NCBI RefSeq assembly: GCF_001624705.1 | Contig: NZ_JSEO01000001.1 | Location: 284,307 to 348,306 of the forward strand | DNA: 64,000 nucleotides | Source of the DNA: Marinomonas sp. SBI8L | Lineage (GTDB): Bacteria; Pseudomonadota; Gammaproteobacteria; Pseudomonadales; Marinomonadaceae | Direction: 5' to 3' | Part shown: positions 20,027 to 30,535 of the stretch, one piece after another | Numbering within the stretch: position 1 is the first letter of the stretch | Layout of the letters: each line of letters starts with the position of its first letter | Position numbers and translations under genes: made by a program | The notes under the pieces: generated by a model | Told to the model about the DNA's origin: nothing | What the model saw: the letters and a program-made list of their open reading frames with translations, nothing else | The model's database searches: none

Positions 20027-21430
20027 TTATCCTTGTTTTACAACACGATCTAAACGCTGAATTAAGGAAGGTTCCCAATCAGATACAGACATATCCTGCA
20101 CTTGCGTCTGTAACGTTTCATATTGTTCAACAGCCATAGCTGCTAGTTTATTTTGTTTAAGCGTGTCTGCTAATAACATACGCCAGTAGACACTATCTCT
20201 TGGCTCTTTCGATTGCTTTAAGCCTTCGTTAAGCATGCCTAACGCCACAGAAAGCCCACCTTCCTTGGCAAGACTGAAAGCTTCTTTTCTTTTTTCATCC
20301 CACCCGATAGACATGGCATTTTGATTTGACGACTGCTCTTCAACAGAAGACAGCCACTTTTGTGTTTCTTCATTTGCAAAGGGAATAGCACTTTTAAAAG
20401 AACATTCCAGCACTTTGGGTAAGCGCTTAACAAAGCTTAAAAGCTCAGTCTGAATGGCTTGCGCGCAGTCAGACTTATTTAATTTGGTAGCGATGCGATA
20501 GCTCAAGAAATGGCCATCAAACCAAAAGGGGGACACTGTCAGGCTTTGCTCGACTTTGCGCCACAAAGCCAAATCAGCTCCTCTTTGTAAATGCTCTTCA
20601 TATTCACGAATACGATCAGGTGAAACTGGCATTAACTGAGTTTGTCCATTTGCATCAACCTCAGGCAAGGCTTTGATTGATTGCCAAACAGCAAAACGCC
20701 TTAATCGTAATACCAGCGCTTCTGACCCATCTAAATCAGATAGAAAGTCGGACACCTTTAATAGAGTTTGCTTAACCGCCCTATCACTACTACCATCAAT
20801 TTCTATTTTGGCAGCCTTACTCTCAGCCTGACCTGACCCTGATTCAGCTTTTTTAGCCTCAGCCGCTTTATTGACTTCATTTTTTTGCGTCAAAAAAGCA
20901 AATTTACGGGTTAAGCTGGATTCCATGGCTTCGATATGATCCAAAGGGAGAGACAGGGCTTCAGCTGCCGCTTTAAGGCTTGCAACAGCCTTATCCAGCT
21001 CTCCTTTCAAATCTGAATCAAACATAGCCACATCAAGTTTTTCAGCCGCCTGCATACTTCTGTTAGCTATCTGGCTAAAAAACTTTCGTCTAGGCAGCAA
21101 GCCTCTGTCACCAGGCGCAGGAAAACAAATTTGCCAAAACGCTCCCATGAAGTCTGATAAAACATTAATCGACAAAGTAAAGCGCTCTGGCGTTGTCTTA
21201 TGCTGCAAACACTGTAATAAATACGTGAGTAATTTAAGGTCTTTTGTTTTGCTCTCTAAAAGACTTAGGGTACTTTTCTCCACTTCATCCCACTGCACAT
21301 CCGCATGGGACAAAGAGCCAACCTTCATCATTTGACTTTCAATAAAATCAAGCAAGGTATCTTCTAAAAGCTTTTCTCCGACCGGATTGTCAGAACTAAT
21401 AGGTTTTAGAATTTTGTCACGATATGTCAT
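20027..21430 (-). CDS. tssA: T6SS baseplate/sheath cap protein TssA (VasJ)
   Basis: The 467-residue protein starts with the ImpA-type domain (KPISSDNPVGEKLLED, then a W at the usual place; about 1-140). A middle domain and a C-terminal VasJ-type helical domain (about 300-467) with WRKVEQSLTVSPFWFDGHFLSYRIA follow. This is the short-CTD class of TssA seen in Vibrio and Aeromonas, which primes tail assembly and coordinates tube and sheath growth. Gene order vasI-tssA-tssM matches the Vibrio cholerae cluster. Confidence 0.9.
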   Translation of the reverse strand: MTYRDKILKPISSDNPVGEKLLEDTLLDFIESQMMKVGSLSHADVQWDEVEKSTLSLLESKTKDLKLLTYLLQCLQHKTTPERFTLSINVLSDFMGAFWQICFPAPGDRGLLPRRKFFSQIANRSMQAAEKLDVAMFDSDLKGELDKAVASLKAAAEALSLPLDHIEAMESSLTRKFAFLTQKNEVNKAAEAKKAESGSGQAESKAAKIEIDGSSDRAVKQTLLKVSDFLSDLDGSEALVLRLRRFAVWQSIKALPEVDANGQTQLMPVSPDRIREYEEHLQRGADLALWRKVEQSLTVSPFWFDGHFLSYRIATKLNKSDCAQAIQTELLSFVKRLPKVLECSFKSAIPFANEETQKWLSSVEEQSSNQNAMSIGWDEKRKEAFSLAKEGGLSVALGMLNEGLKQSKEPRDSVYWRMLLADTLKQNKLAAMAVEQYETLQTQVQDMSVSDWEPSLIQRLDRVVKQG

Positions 21431-21439
21431 ACCCAGCTC

Positions 21440-22144
21440 CTACCAGTCGCACTTTTCACGAATTGGTTTAATCGTGCTAGCTAGGTTTAATGAGTCAAAC
21501 CTAAGACCATCAATGACAGGTGAATTAGATCTTAAAACTAAAGAGCGAGATGAAATGATCGCCTTCATTGCCTTAATCGCAGGCACACCTCGACCAGTTC
21601 TAAGAACAAAACCTTCTTCGTCGCTAACCCAAGTTTGCGTATCTTTTTGATCACCAAAAATACTAATTTTCACTCTGGCATCTTGCAGTTTTTGCGGTAA
21701 CACCAACTCAACTCGGCTAATTGTTTCAAGACAGCTAAGCATTAAAATTGGGGTTGAAGGCTGAGTAGAACTCCCCTTATGTTTCCCTAATTCCTCTAAG
21801 TTAGGCATTGCGGAAGACGTTACCCAAATGCTGTCATTCAATTCAGGTGTATCACCATAGGTAATTTTAAAAGCCGAAGAATCTTCCCTTTCTAACTCAG
21901 AGCTCATCGCCCTTTCTTTAATCGGCAAGCTAGATTTAACCACTTCATCTACTTCAAATTCAGTACCAAATACATCATCGAAGCAACTTAACCTTGCCAG
22001 CCTTGAAGCCACTAAACTACATTCAACACCGGCTACACCTAACCCTTTCAGCAAACCAATGTCTTCCATCGCTTGGTTATCTTGTGCCCATGCATTAGCT
22101 GAAAGGCTTAAAAAAATATAGATACAAAGAAATGACACCCTCAT
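21440..22144 (-). CDS. vasI: T6SS-associated protein VasI (TagO)
   Basis: The 234-residue protein has a signal peptide ending at ANAWAQ (about residue 20), then the conserved segment [19 protein letters not shown]. TagO/VasI proteins share this short conserved block, and some begin with a lipobox, which is absent here. The periplasmic role is not well defined; family members are linked to T6SS assembly or regulation. It overlaps the vasH stop by 4 bases and is followed by tssA. Confidence 0.85.
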   Translation of the reverse strand: MRVSFLCIYIFLSLSANAWAQDNQAMEDIGLLKGLGVAGVECSLVASRLARLSCFDDVFGTEFEVDEVVKSSLPIKERAMSSELEREDSSAFKITYGDTPELNDSIWVTSSAMPNLEELGKHKGSSTQPSTPILMLSCLETISRVELVLPQKLQDARVKISIFGDQKDTQTWVSDEEGFVLRTGRGVPAIKAMKAIISSRSLVLRSNSPVIDGLRFDSLNLASTIKPIREKCDW

Positions 22145-23691
22145 GCTTCAATCTCCAGCTTTAAACACTTATGCGCTAGGGTACGCTTTGGAATCCCTAA
22201 ACTTTCTGCGGCTTTTGCTCTATCGCCGCCAAACTTAATTAATCGGCTACGAATAATATCTATCTCATAACCTGTTAATGCCCGCTTCAAATCTCTAATT
22301 CGCTCTAAATTCGATGCGCTGGAGATAGAGGTCTCTACAACATGAGTAGGGTTATCAAATACCAATAAATTTTGAACTCTATCTCTCACCACGCTCAGCT
22401 TAATTTCGTCATTATCTTCAGTTTGAATACATGCAAACTCAATTAAATGTCTCAACTCACGCACGTTTCCAGGTAAGTTACATTGCTTTAATAAATCCAA
22501 AGCTGAATAGCTAATACCGCGAACGCTGGTATGGTGCTTCTCATTGAATTGCTCGATAAATTTAAACGCCAACTCAGGTATGTCAGCAGGTCGTTTAGAC
22601 AGAGCAGGTAGCATTAACGGGTATTGGAAAAGTCGATAATAAAGATCTTGCCTAAAATCACCTGACTGCACAGATTTCAGCAAGTTAACGTGTGTTGCAG
22701 CCACCAACCTAAAATCAGATGACATCTCTTCTTTTGCACCTAGCGCACGGTAATGACAAGTCTCAAGTACCCGTAACAACTTAGCTTGCAAAGAAGGTGA
22801 CATATCTCCTATTTCATCCAGAAATAAAGTGCCACCATTCGCTTGAGCAACCAAACCAACTTTCTTACTATCAGCACCAGAAAATGCCCCTTTCTCATAA
22901 CCAAAAAGCTCACTTTCGAGTAGGTTTTCAGGAATGGCAGCACAGTTAATAGCGATAAAAGGCTGATCACTGCGGCTTGAGTAATCATGCACAGCACGCG
23001 CTACTAGCTCCTTACCTGTACCCGTTTCACCTTGAACTAGAACAGTCAGCGTTGATTGAGCTGCTGTGATGATTTGCTTCCTTAACTTTTGCATGGGTTC
23101 ACTTGAACCAATTAATCGGCCACCAAGAGAGAGAGCACTTTCCTTCTGCTCTCCTTCTTTCTTAAGCCTTTCAATAGACCCAACAAGATCCACCTTTTGA
23201 GTTGCCTGATTACCCATATCTTTAATAAAACCCAATTGGTTCATAAAGATTGCACTGTATTCTTGCCACTCAACAACTTGATCAAGATGAGTAATTTGAT
23301 CCACTGGCCCCACCATTAAGACCATAGCCTTAACTTTAGTATTCCCTGTTGGCAAAGGATAAATCGCCACCATTTCATCACTTGAAGGCATACCTACCAG
23401 CGCGCTAAAACCTGTATCAGAACGCCAGTAAAGCAACTTCTTAAGGCTCATACACATAGGCGTTGCCGCCTGAAGTACATGAGAAAAAGGGTTGTTAAAG
23501 TCATTAACTTCCCAATTTATAGACTGGGGGTGATCTATCACCTCAAGGTGACTGCCATCATGCGAAGGCATGATGACATGAGCAAGAGATAAACCTATTT
23601 GCTCCTTCAAGGTTGTGGTGTATTGATTAATTAAAGCAGTCTCATCTCGAAGCTCACCCTGCTCCACAGCTTTCCTTAGCCATAAATTCAT
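22141..23691 (-). CDS. vasH: Sigma-54-dependent T6SS activator VasH
   Basis: VasH is the enhancer-binding ATPase that switches on sigma-54 promoters of T6SS genes. The 516-residue protein has an N-terminal GAF-like sensory domain (about 15-160). The AAA+ core follows with Walker A GETGTGKE (221-228), the sigma-54 loop written GAFSGA (268-273) instead of GAFTGA, and Walker [12 protein letters not shown] (286-296). A Fis-type helix-turn-helix forms the C-terminus, ending [24 protein letters not shown]. It sits within the tss operon between tssH and vasI. Its likely targets are the three -24/-12 promoters at hcp and the two vgrG genes. Confidence 0.95.
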   Translation of the reverse strand: MNLWLRKAVEQGELRDETALINQYTTTLKEQIGLSLAHVIMPSHDGSHLEVIDHPQSINWEVNDFNNPFSHVLQAATPMCMSLKKLLYWRSDTGFSALVGMPSSDEMVAIYPLPTGNTKVKAMVLMVGPVDQITHLDQVVEWQEYSAIFMNQLGFIKDMGNQATQKVDLVGSIERLKKEGEQKESALSLGGRLIGSSEPMQKLRKQIITAAQSTLTVLVQGETGTGKELVARAVHDYSSRSDQPFIAINCAAIPENLLESELFGYEKGAFSGADSKKVGLVAQANGGTLFLDEIGDMSPSLQAKLLRVLETCHYRALGAKEEMSSDFRLVAATHVNLLKSVQSGDFRQDLYYRLFQYPLMLPALSKRPADIPELAFKFIEQFNEKHHTSVRGISYSALDLLKQCNLPGNVRELRHLIEFACIQTEDNDEIKLSVVRDRVQNLLVFDNPTHVVETSISSASNLERIRDLKRALTGYEIDIIRSRLIKFGGDRAKAAESLGIPKRTLAHKCLKLEIEA

Positions 23692-23695
23692 CTAG

Positions 23696-26398
23696 CTATC
23701 CCACCTCACCAACAAACTCACCATCAACAACTGATAGGTGAATACGGTTAACAGTTTCTCTCGCAGCCAGTCGATCCAACAAGGCAAGGGAAATTGGCGG
23801 TAACATTTGACCTTCAATAATGGCTTCCAACATACGCGCACCATTTTCAGAGCGTGTTGCTCGTCTCATAATCTCGGCAATCAATTCATCTTCAATCACC
23901 ACTTCCGCTTGATACCTTTCAATAAATAGCGTTTCTAAATGAGACAACTTCGACCTAACAATTTGTTCAATAACATCTTCAGCAAGAGGCAAATAAGGCA
24001 CTACTTCCATACGAGCTAATAAAGCAGGTTTAAAGAAATCACATAGCTCTGGATATAAACCTTCTTCAATCAAGTTTGGCGTTTCAGCATTATCAACTAT
24101 AGTTTGATAACCCAAGTTAGAGGTTAAGAAGAAGACCACATTTTTACAGTCAATAACGCGACCTTCACCATCTGCCAACTCACCTTTATCAAAGGCTTGA
24201 TAGAATAAATTCAATACTTCTGGATGCGCTTTTTCCACTTCATCAAGCAAAACAACTGAGTAAGGCATTTTGCGGATTGCTTCCGTCAAAACACCACCTT
24301 CGCCATAACCCACGTACCCTGGAGGTGAACCGATCAAGCGTGATACGGTATGTTTTTCTTGGAATTCAGACATGTTAATTGTAGTTAAAAACTGCTGACC
24401 ACCATAAAGCTGGTCCGCTAGCTGAACCACAGTTTCGGTTTTACCAACACCACTTGGTCCAACTAACAAGAAGGCACCTTTCGGACGTCCTGAGCGACGC
24501 AAATCAGCTCTGGCCGTTAGAAGGTTACGATGCACTCTGGAGATAGCGATATCTTGACCTTTTATCGCCTTACCTAGAATTTCAGGTAAATGAGTTATTT
24601 TACTTAGCTCATCCGTATTCATTTGATTGACAGGTACACCCGTCCAATCAGCAATAACCTGAGCAATTTGATCAACATCGACTTCTGGGTGAATCAACCT
24701 TTGATCATGAGGAATGGCATCATATTCTTGATAAAGTGCTTCAAGAGCAGCGAGATCAGTAACAGGTTCAAGATAAGCATCTAAAGTTTCTGCAGTATCA
24801 GACGCATCGGCATCTTCAATAATTTCTGTCACCATATCTAATGCGTCTTGATCATTAGAGGTGGTTTCTAGCAGTGTCTCTTGCGCTTCAGGATTCAGGA
24901 TCAACTGGCGAGCCATCACAATCTTATCAACCAGCGCTCTTTGCTCAGTCCAAAGCAAATGTAGTGAGTCATGCTCTTCTTTATCTGCCAAGTCATCAGA
25001 AATCAGTTGATCTAATCTAGTTTGATCAATAGCACGTCCTAGCTTTAGTTGACGATTCAACATATCAATTTCTAATTGTCTTTGATGACTTTGACTATCA
25101 ATCGCAGCAAGACGGCGTGGTGGTGCTGTTAAATTAATCGCGATGCGAGCACAAGCTGTATCGAGTACATCAATGCTTTTGTCAGGTAGTTGTCGACCAG
25201 AAACATAACGAGCGGATAATTCCGCCGATGCTTTTAATGCCGCATCCGTAATCAAAACGCCATGCGCTTTTTCATACACGCCATGAAGGCCACGCATAAT
25301 ATCGCAAGCTTGATCTACACTTGGTTCTTCCAATTTAACAAGCTGAAAACGGCGCGTTAAGGCAGGGTCTTTTTCAAAGTATTTTTTATATTCCTTCCAG
25401 GTGGTTGCCGCAACAGTACATAACTCTCCTCGAGCTAATGCAGGTTTTAGTAAGTTAGCCGCATCACCACCGCCCTCTTGATTACCAGCACCAATAAGCG
25501 TGTGCGCTTCATCAATGAATAGGATAATGGGTGTAGGCGATTCTTTTACCTCATCTATGATGGATTTTAGGCGCTTTTCAAACTCACCTTTTACCGATGC
25601 TCCCGCTTGTAACAAGCCTAAATCTAAAGAAAGTAAATCTACTTTTTGAAGTGACTCTGGCACCTTGCCTTCGACAATTCTAAGCGCTAGCCCTTCAACT
25701 ACTGCACTTTTACCAACACCTGCATCGCCCACAACGATAGGGTTATTTTTACGACGACGACACAAAATATCTATCATCAGATTAATTTCATCATCACGAC
25801 AAATAACTGGATCTAGCTCACCTTTACTCGCTCTTTCTGTGAAGTTAGTACAAAACTTAGCTAAGGAGCTTGAATCTGCATTCAGCGCGACTTTATTACT
25901 CTTACCTGAATGATCATTTTGCACAGTTTCAGCAGATTCTATCAAAATCTGAGTAAAGTTTTTACGCAAGGTTTCTCGGTTTATCGCCTGAAACGTATTG
26001 ATCAAGGCAAAAGGTAAATAACGATCAGGACGCATCAAGGCAGCTAAAAAGATAGCACCAGAGCGAAGTTCCGTTTCATTTAGCTCAGTTGATGATAACA
26101 ACCAAGCATCTTGTAATAGCTCTACTAATAGTGGTGAAAAAGCAGGATATGTCGCATTACCTGTTTCACTTGTTAATGCATCGCCCACTTTATGTTTAAT
26201 TAAAACATGATCTAAATTGGCACTTTTCAGCATCACTCGAATATCAGAAAAAGGGTTTTCCAATATGGCAAACAAAAGGTGCTCAAATGTCACCTCAGGG
26301 TTCTGACGGCTAATACAGTTAGACGCGGCCTGCTCCATGACTAGCTTAGTTTGGCTGTTTAACTTACTGATTAAATTTGATAGTTCGATCTGAATCAC
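23696..26398 (-). CDS. tssH: T6SS sheath-disassembly ATPase TssH (ClpV)
   Basis: The 900-residue AAA+ unfoldase has an N-terminal ClpV domain that binds the TssC N-terminus (about 1-150). The first AAA domain has Walker A GDAGVGKS and Walker [12 protein letters not shown] middle coiled-coil region follows, then the second AAA domain with GPSGVGKTE and [12 protein letters not shown]. It recycles contracted VipAB sheath. There is no ClpP-binding loop that I can see. It sits between tssL and vasH. Confidence 0.97.
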   Translation of the reverse strand: MIQIELSNLISKLNSQTKLVMEQAASNCISRQNPEVTFEHLLFAILENPFSDIRVMLKSANLDHVLIKHKVGDALTSETGNATYPAFSPLLVELLQDAWLLSSTELNETELRSGAIFLAALMRPDRYLPFALINTFQAINRETLRKNFTQILIESAETVQNDHSGKSNKVALNADSSSLAKFCTNFTERASKGELDPVICRDDEINLMIDILCRRRKNNPIVVGDAGVGKSAVVEGLALRIVEGKVPESLQKVDLLSLDLGLLQAGASVKGEFEKRLKSIIDEVKESPTPIILFIDEAHTLIGAGNQEGGGDAANLLKPALARGELCTVAATTWKEYKKYFEKDPALTRRFQLVKLEEPSVDQACDIMRGLHGVYEKAHGVLITDAALKASAELSARYVSGRQLPDKSIDVLDTACARIAINLTAPPRRLAAIDSQSHQRQLEIDMLNRQLKLGRAIDQTRLDQLISDDLADKEEHDSLHLLWTEQRALVDKIVMARQLILNPEAQETLLETTSNDQDALDMVTEIIEDADASDTAETLDAYLEPVTDLAALEALYQEYDAIPHDQRLIHPEVDVDQIAQVIADWTGVPVNQMNTDELSKITHLPEILGKAIKGQDIAISRVHRNLLTARADLRRSGRPKGAFLLVGPSGVGKTETVVQLADQLYGGQQFLTTINMSEFQEKHTVSRLIGSPPGYVGYGEGGVLTEAIRKMPYSVVLLDEVEKAHPEVLNLFYQAFDKGELADGEGRVIDCKNVVFFLTSNLGYQTIVDNAETPNLIEEGLYPELCDFFKPALLARMEVVPYLPLAEDVIEQIVRSKLSHLETLFIERYQAEVVIEDELIAEIMRRATRSENGARMLEAIIEGQMLPPISLALLDRLAARETVNRIHLSVVDGEFVGEVG

Positions 26399-26409
26399 AG
26401 GGTCATCCT

Positions 26410-27183
26410 TTACTGCAATATCTGGTTAAGTTGTTCTAAAACATCGGTGGATTTGTTATGTAGATTGATATAAAACCCCACAAACAGAAGGCTCCAGCCC
26501 CCTATAAATCCGGCAAAAAGTGTCCAAACTGGCATTTGTCTTGAAAGTCGATACTTAGTTCTGACGACATGATCAGCAGCATGAGTTAACTCCTGCGGCT
26601 TTTTTTCATCCAACTTCTGCAAAATGTTATACAGATGAGAGATTATTTTTTCGTACTCTTCTAGGCCGTTATTTATCACGCGATAACGGCCTTTAAAGCC
26701 AAGGCTCAAACAGAGATAAATGAACTCTAACTGCTGCTGATAACGCCCTGGATCACTTTCTAAACGAGACAATATGGTGAAAAACTTTTCCCCACCCCAG
26801 GTTTCATTATGGAAGCGTGTTAATAAAGAGTGTTCAGCCCAAACGCTTTCAGCGCCCCAGCTAGTATTCATCACAGCTTCATCAACAAAACAGCAAAGCA
26901 CATATCGATAAGCCAGAATGACGGCATGCTCGTAGCCTGCTTCGGTAAGTTCCACCTCAATCGATTTCACTTCTTCCACGGCTTGCTCATAGATTTTGTC
27001 GACGTTATCGCAACTAGAAAGGCGTCTAACCCTTAAGGCCATACCCATTAAAGGTGTCGCCGCATCAATCAGTTGATTAATGTTTGAACCGCGTAACTTA
27101 AACCAATAATCCTGATCGCCATCTATATTTTTGACTTCATCAAACAACAGGTTGTCGTAGTTTTTTTCGGCTTCATAATCCAT
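26410..27183 (-). CDS. tssL: T6SS membrane complex subunit TssL (DotU/VasF)
   Basis: The 257-residue protein is DotU-like: a cytoplasmic helical bundle with CFVDEAVMNTSWG and then FFTILSRLESDP, and one C-terminal membrane helix (about 222-246). There is no peptidoglycan-binding extension. It forms the TssJLM complex with the products of tssJ and tssM. It lies 3 bases after tssK and 11 before tssH. Confidence 0.95.
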   Translation of the reverse strand: MDYEAEKNYDNLLFDEVKNIDGDQDYWFKLRGSNINQLIDAATPLMGMALRVRRLSSCDNVDKIYEQAVEEVKSIEVELTEAGYEHAVILAYRYVLCCFVDEAVMNTSWGAESVWAEHSLLTRFHNETWGGEKFFTILSRLESDPGRYQQQLEFIYLCLSLGFKGRYRVINNGLEEYEKIISHLYNILQKLDEKKPQELTHAADHVVRTKYRLSRQMPVWTLFAGFIGGWSLLFVGFYINLHNKSTDVLEQLNQILQ

Positions 27184-27186
27184 TAT

Positions 27187-28524
27187 TTATTTACTCCTTA
27201 CGGCCCAGAACTGCAGATCAATATCTGGGAATTCACCCGCAACATGGAACGCAAAGCCACTAGAGTTCTGCAACATGCTCCATGCTTGGCTAGTTTTATC
27301 CAGCTGATAATAGGTATACCCAGCATGGTAAGGCAGCTGTCTTGGCGCAACAGGCAATGGGGTTACCGGAATACCAGGTAACTGCAATGAGATAAGGTCA
27401 CGAATCTTCTCAACAGAAGCCACTTTGGTTTGTTGAATAAACAATTTACGCAGTTCATCCAATGGCATTCTTGCTTTCACAGCGATAATAAAGTCAGCAT
27501 CTTCAACCAATTCAGGGTCTTGAACAGGTGCCACCATAAGGCCATATTTGCGTTTTTGTAGCTGCAAAGAAACAGCCCTAGGCTCAAGCACTATGCTCAA
27601 TGATTGTCGTAGTAAAGACATCACAGAATTAAAAGCAGCCACAGGCATATCATGGTTATAAGCTTCAAACTCAGCTGGTAATCGACTTTCATCGGTAAAA
27701 GAAGCGAGCTCTCCACATAAAGAGGTGAGACTTTCATAAAGGCGTTCTGGATGAAGACTTCTTAAGAATGACAAATGACGTAAATGCGGCTGCATACGAT
27801 TTAATGCTTGTAACAGCATAAAGTCCGACACATCGGCCACACCACCTTGACCTGGTGCACCAATACGCTGAGCAATATTTTTTGCTCGCTCACGCATCAA
27901 GCCAGACATTTCACCAATAAATCGGTGCAAAATAGGCACAGCACTCACATTTAGGTGACAAGGGATAAAGTTTGAATCCAGCATCACACTGCCATCAGGT
28001 CGTTTTTCAAGAATACGAGCAATGGCAATCGAGGCATAAGCACTACGATCTTCCTTTTCAAGCATCAAACGAATACGTACCGGACTAACATCTATGGATG
28101 TTGTATCACCCTGAACCGTATGTATGTCTCGAACTTCTTCCTTGCTGGCTTGATAACGACCGGCACCGGTACTGTCCGGCCAAGTAATTTCTGTGATTGA
28201 GTCACTTCTTAATGGGATCGCCAAATACACAACTTGCCCAGCTAGACCGCCATCCGCAATTTCTAGGGCATCAGGCTGTACATCTTCTTGCGGGATTCTA
28301 AAGATAGTGCCATCTGGCATGACACCGACGGCTCTTTCAATCGCAATCCGGCCAAAGCTCAAATATTCAGGGTTTAACGCGATATCAGTGACACCGTATA
28401 GATAACGACTCATTGAGCCCACACGTTCGTCAACCATATATTCGATATAGCGCAATTGCTGCTGGAAATGCTGTGGCTTAATAAATAGCCCTTCATTCCA
28501 CACCACTCTATTTCTGGATGACAT
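27187..28524 (-). CDS. tssK: T6SS baseplate protein TssK
   Basis: The 445-residue protein opens with VVWNEGLFIKPQHFQQQ, the TssK family signature. The rest is full length and continuous. TssK trimers link the baseplate wedges (TssEFG) to TssL/TssM at the membrane. It is packed between tssJ and tssL. Confidence 0.96.
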   Translation of the reverse strand: MSSRNRVVWNEGLFIKPQHFQQQLRYIEYMVDERVGSMSRYLYGVTDIALNPEYLSFGRIAIERAVGVMPDGTIFRIPQEDVQPDALEIADGGLAGQVVYLAIPLRSDSITEITWPDSTGAGRYQASKEEVRDIHTVQGDTTSIDVSPVRIRLMLEKEDRSAYASIAIARILEKRPDGSVMLDSNFIPCHLNVSAVPILHRFIGEMSGLMRERAKNIAQRIGAPGQGGVADVSDFMLLQALNRMQPHLRHLSFLRSLHPERLYESLTSLCGELASFTDESRLPAEFEAYNHDMPVAAFNSVMSLLRQSLSIVLEPRAVSLQLQKRKYGLMVAPVQDPELVEDADFIIAVKARMPLDELRKLFIQQTKVASVEKIRDLISLQLPGIPVTPLPVAPRQLPYHAGYTYYQLDKTSQAWSMLQNSSGFAFHVAGEFPDIDLQFWAVRSK

Positions 28525-28525
28525 C

Positions 28526-29008
28526 TTATTCTACCTTTTCCAAAATCACTTCATTTTCCTTAAAAAGTGTCAGTAGATGATAATCTCTACCTAACGGCTT
28601 AACCTTCACAACCTTCTTCCATTGACTTGTGTCTGGATCCGAATAGCTGACCATGATCCCGATATAATTTGTGTCTTCATCTATTTCAATTGCTTCAATA
28701 AACTTGAACTGGCTTGGTAACAGCACATAGTCATAGTTATCGATATAGTTACTGCTTAACGCCTTTTTATAGTCTTCGATTAGCTGTTCATAATCGGCAG
28801 ACATAAACATGGAGTCGTCTTCTAATTCGAATACAGTAAATTCAATTGGTGTTGCCTCTCCACTTGAGTTTGGGTTTACTTTTTCATCCGCTAACATACT
28901 GATCGTCACGCGAGTCGGCTCCAACGTAGGATCATATGTAGCAGGACTTGAAGAGCACCCCACCAAAAAGGCCAGCATGAAAAACACCCACACTAGACGA
29001 ATATTCAC
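28526..29008 (-). CDS. tssJ: T6SS outer-membrane lipoprotein TssJ (VasD)
   Basis: This is a 160-residue lipoprotein with signal and lipobox FLVGC (Cys near 18). A transthyretin-like beta domain contains the family block TRVTISMLADEKVNPN and an I-x-V-x-Y-x-DPDTSQWKKVVKV stretch. It anchors the TssM periplasmic domain to the outer membrane. It lies between tagH and tssK with one or two bases to each side. Confidence 0.94.
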   Translation of the reverse strand: MNIRLVWVFFMLAFLVGCSSSPATYDPTLEPTRVTISMLADEKVNPNSSGEATPIEFTVFELEDDSMFMSADYEQLIEDYKKALSSNYIDNYDYVLLPSQFKFIEAIEIDEDTNYIGIMVSYSDPDTSQWKKVVKVKPLGRDYHLLTLFKENEVILEKVE

Positions 29009-29010
29009 GC

Positions 29011-30525
29011 TTAGTTCTCCCTTTGAATATCGCGTAGTTTTTTATCGTAGAATTGATCAAAAATTTCCCAGAAGAGCTTTTCAAAACCTTGTTGACGGTT
29101 TGAGGCTAACTCTTTGAAATAGCTTTCATACATATTCCAAGCCCACTCTTCTTGAGATTCCTGAGTCATTTGGCCTGGGCGTCTGTAATTCATAAAGCGA
29201 CGCATTAAAACATCAGGAGAAAATGCATTTAAAATATGTGTCAAAGCCTCAGAAATAGCCGTCTCGACGGCAGTGTTATGATGCTGAACAAGCTTTAAGC
29301 TCTCATCAATGGCAGCCGGTGCCGATAAATGAACTGGGCTACGATTAGAGTCAAACATGGTCAGCACTGTTTGCTCGTAAGTCATACCCAAACGTAAAGG
29401 GTTATCTTCGATAGGCTGTAGATTTTTATTCATACCACCATAGCGACTACTTTCTACCTGCTTATGAATATCCAAAACACCTGCAATAGCCGCTTTTAAA
29501 GAAGCTCCCATTTCTTCGGATAATAGTTGTAAGTCAGCCGCATTATCATTACTTGCAGCGTTAACGCCTAATCCACGAAAAATAGGGCCTGTCACCATAT
29601 GATTAGCATCCTGAGAAGGAAGCTCTTGGCTAAAATCCATGCCCATTTCTTTTTCTAATAAATCCAATACTTCTTCGTCCATTTGACTTTCCTTAGTGAC
29701 TACATTCCAATTCGTTGGCTTATTTTTAGTGAGATTTGTAAGCGTCTTTTGTGATTGTTTTTTAAAGGTTTCAGCCTTAGCTTTTGCTTTGGACAAAAAC
29801 CCTCTTTCAACCTTTTTCAAACGGCTCTTAGGTTCGCTTACTTGTGAACTTGCATGTGGTTTTAAAAAAATTGCTGAATCAAAATCTCTTTCAGAATCAG
29901 CTTGAACTAGTAATTCTGGCCCTTGCCACACCTGATCTTTTGCGAGTAGATAGCCTGCTAACTCAGCTTTTTTGACTTCCTCTTGGTCTGGCTTTACTTC
30001 TTCAATCAGGCTTTCAACGACCTCTTCGTTCTCTTCTTCTAATTCATCCAGCGCCAGTAAAGGGTCATAAGCAATTTCTTTATGGATTTCGACCGCATTT
30101 TCAATAAGATCAAAGCGATTTAGGTTCAGCTCATCTTCATCAACGCTAAACAATCTATCTATCGTTTGCGGTCCTGCGGCCATTTCCTCAGCACTCATTT
30201 CGAATGAGATACGAATCTTATAAGGACCAATATGCAATACATCCTTCTCATTCAATTTGGCTAAGATTTTTCTGCCAATCGCCATAGAAGAACCATTTAC
30301 ATAAGTAGAGTTACTCACATCTGATAAGCAAAAGAAGCCATCAACATACGTGATGCGACAATGCGTTTCTCTCACCTTGCCAGCGGTATCTTTCAGACAC
30401 CAATCATCCATTAGCCCAGAGCCAATAGAGCCTCCACTAGCAGTAAATACAGTTGAAGCAGTTAACCCTGCCTCAAGCAGTTGTGCATTTGTCACAACAA
30501 ACGAAATCACATCATGGTCTGACAT
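29011..30525 (-). CDS. tagH: T6SS FHA-domain protein TagH
   Basis: The 504-residue protein has an N-terminal forkhead-associated domain (about 20-110), with the SIGSGLMDDWCL and DVSNSTYVNG segments that bind phosphothreonine. An acidic, low-complexity middle (about 125-270) leads to a C-terminal conserved domain (about 320-500) seen in TagH/VasC. No PpkA kinase or PppA phosphatase gene is present in this window, so its FHA partner here is unknown. In Vibrio the protein occupies the same slot between tssG and tssJ. Confidence 0.9.
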   Translation of the reverse strand: MSDHDVISFVVTNAQLLEAGLTASTVFTASGGSIGSGLMDDWCLKDTAGKVRETHCRITYVDGFFCLSDVSNSTYVNGSSMAIGRKILAKLNEKDVLHIGPYKIRISFEMSAEEMAAGPQTIDRLFSVDEDELNLNRFDLIENAVEIHKEIAYDPLLALDELEEENEEVVESLIEEVKPDQEEVKKAELAGYLLAKDQVWQGPELLVQADSERDFDSAIFLKPHASSQVSEPKSRLKKVERGFLSKAKAKAETFKKQSQKTLTNLTKNKPTNWNVVTKESQMDEEVLDLLEKEMGMDFSQELPSQDANHMVTGPIFRGLGVNAASNDNAADLQLLSEEMGASLKAAIAGVLDIHKQVESSRYGGMNKNLQPIEDNPLRLGMTYEQTVLTMFDSNRSPVHLSAPAAIDESLKLVQHHNTAVETAISEALTHILNAFSPDVLMRRFMNYRRPGQMTQESQEEWAWNMYESYFKELASNRQQGFEKLFWEIFDQFYDKKLRDIQREN

Positions 30526-30535
30526 ACGTGTCCGC

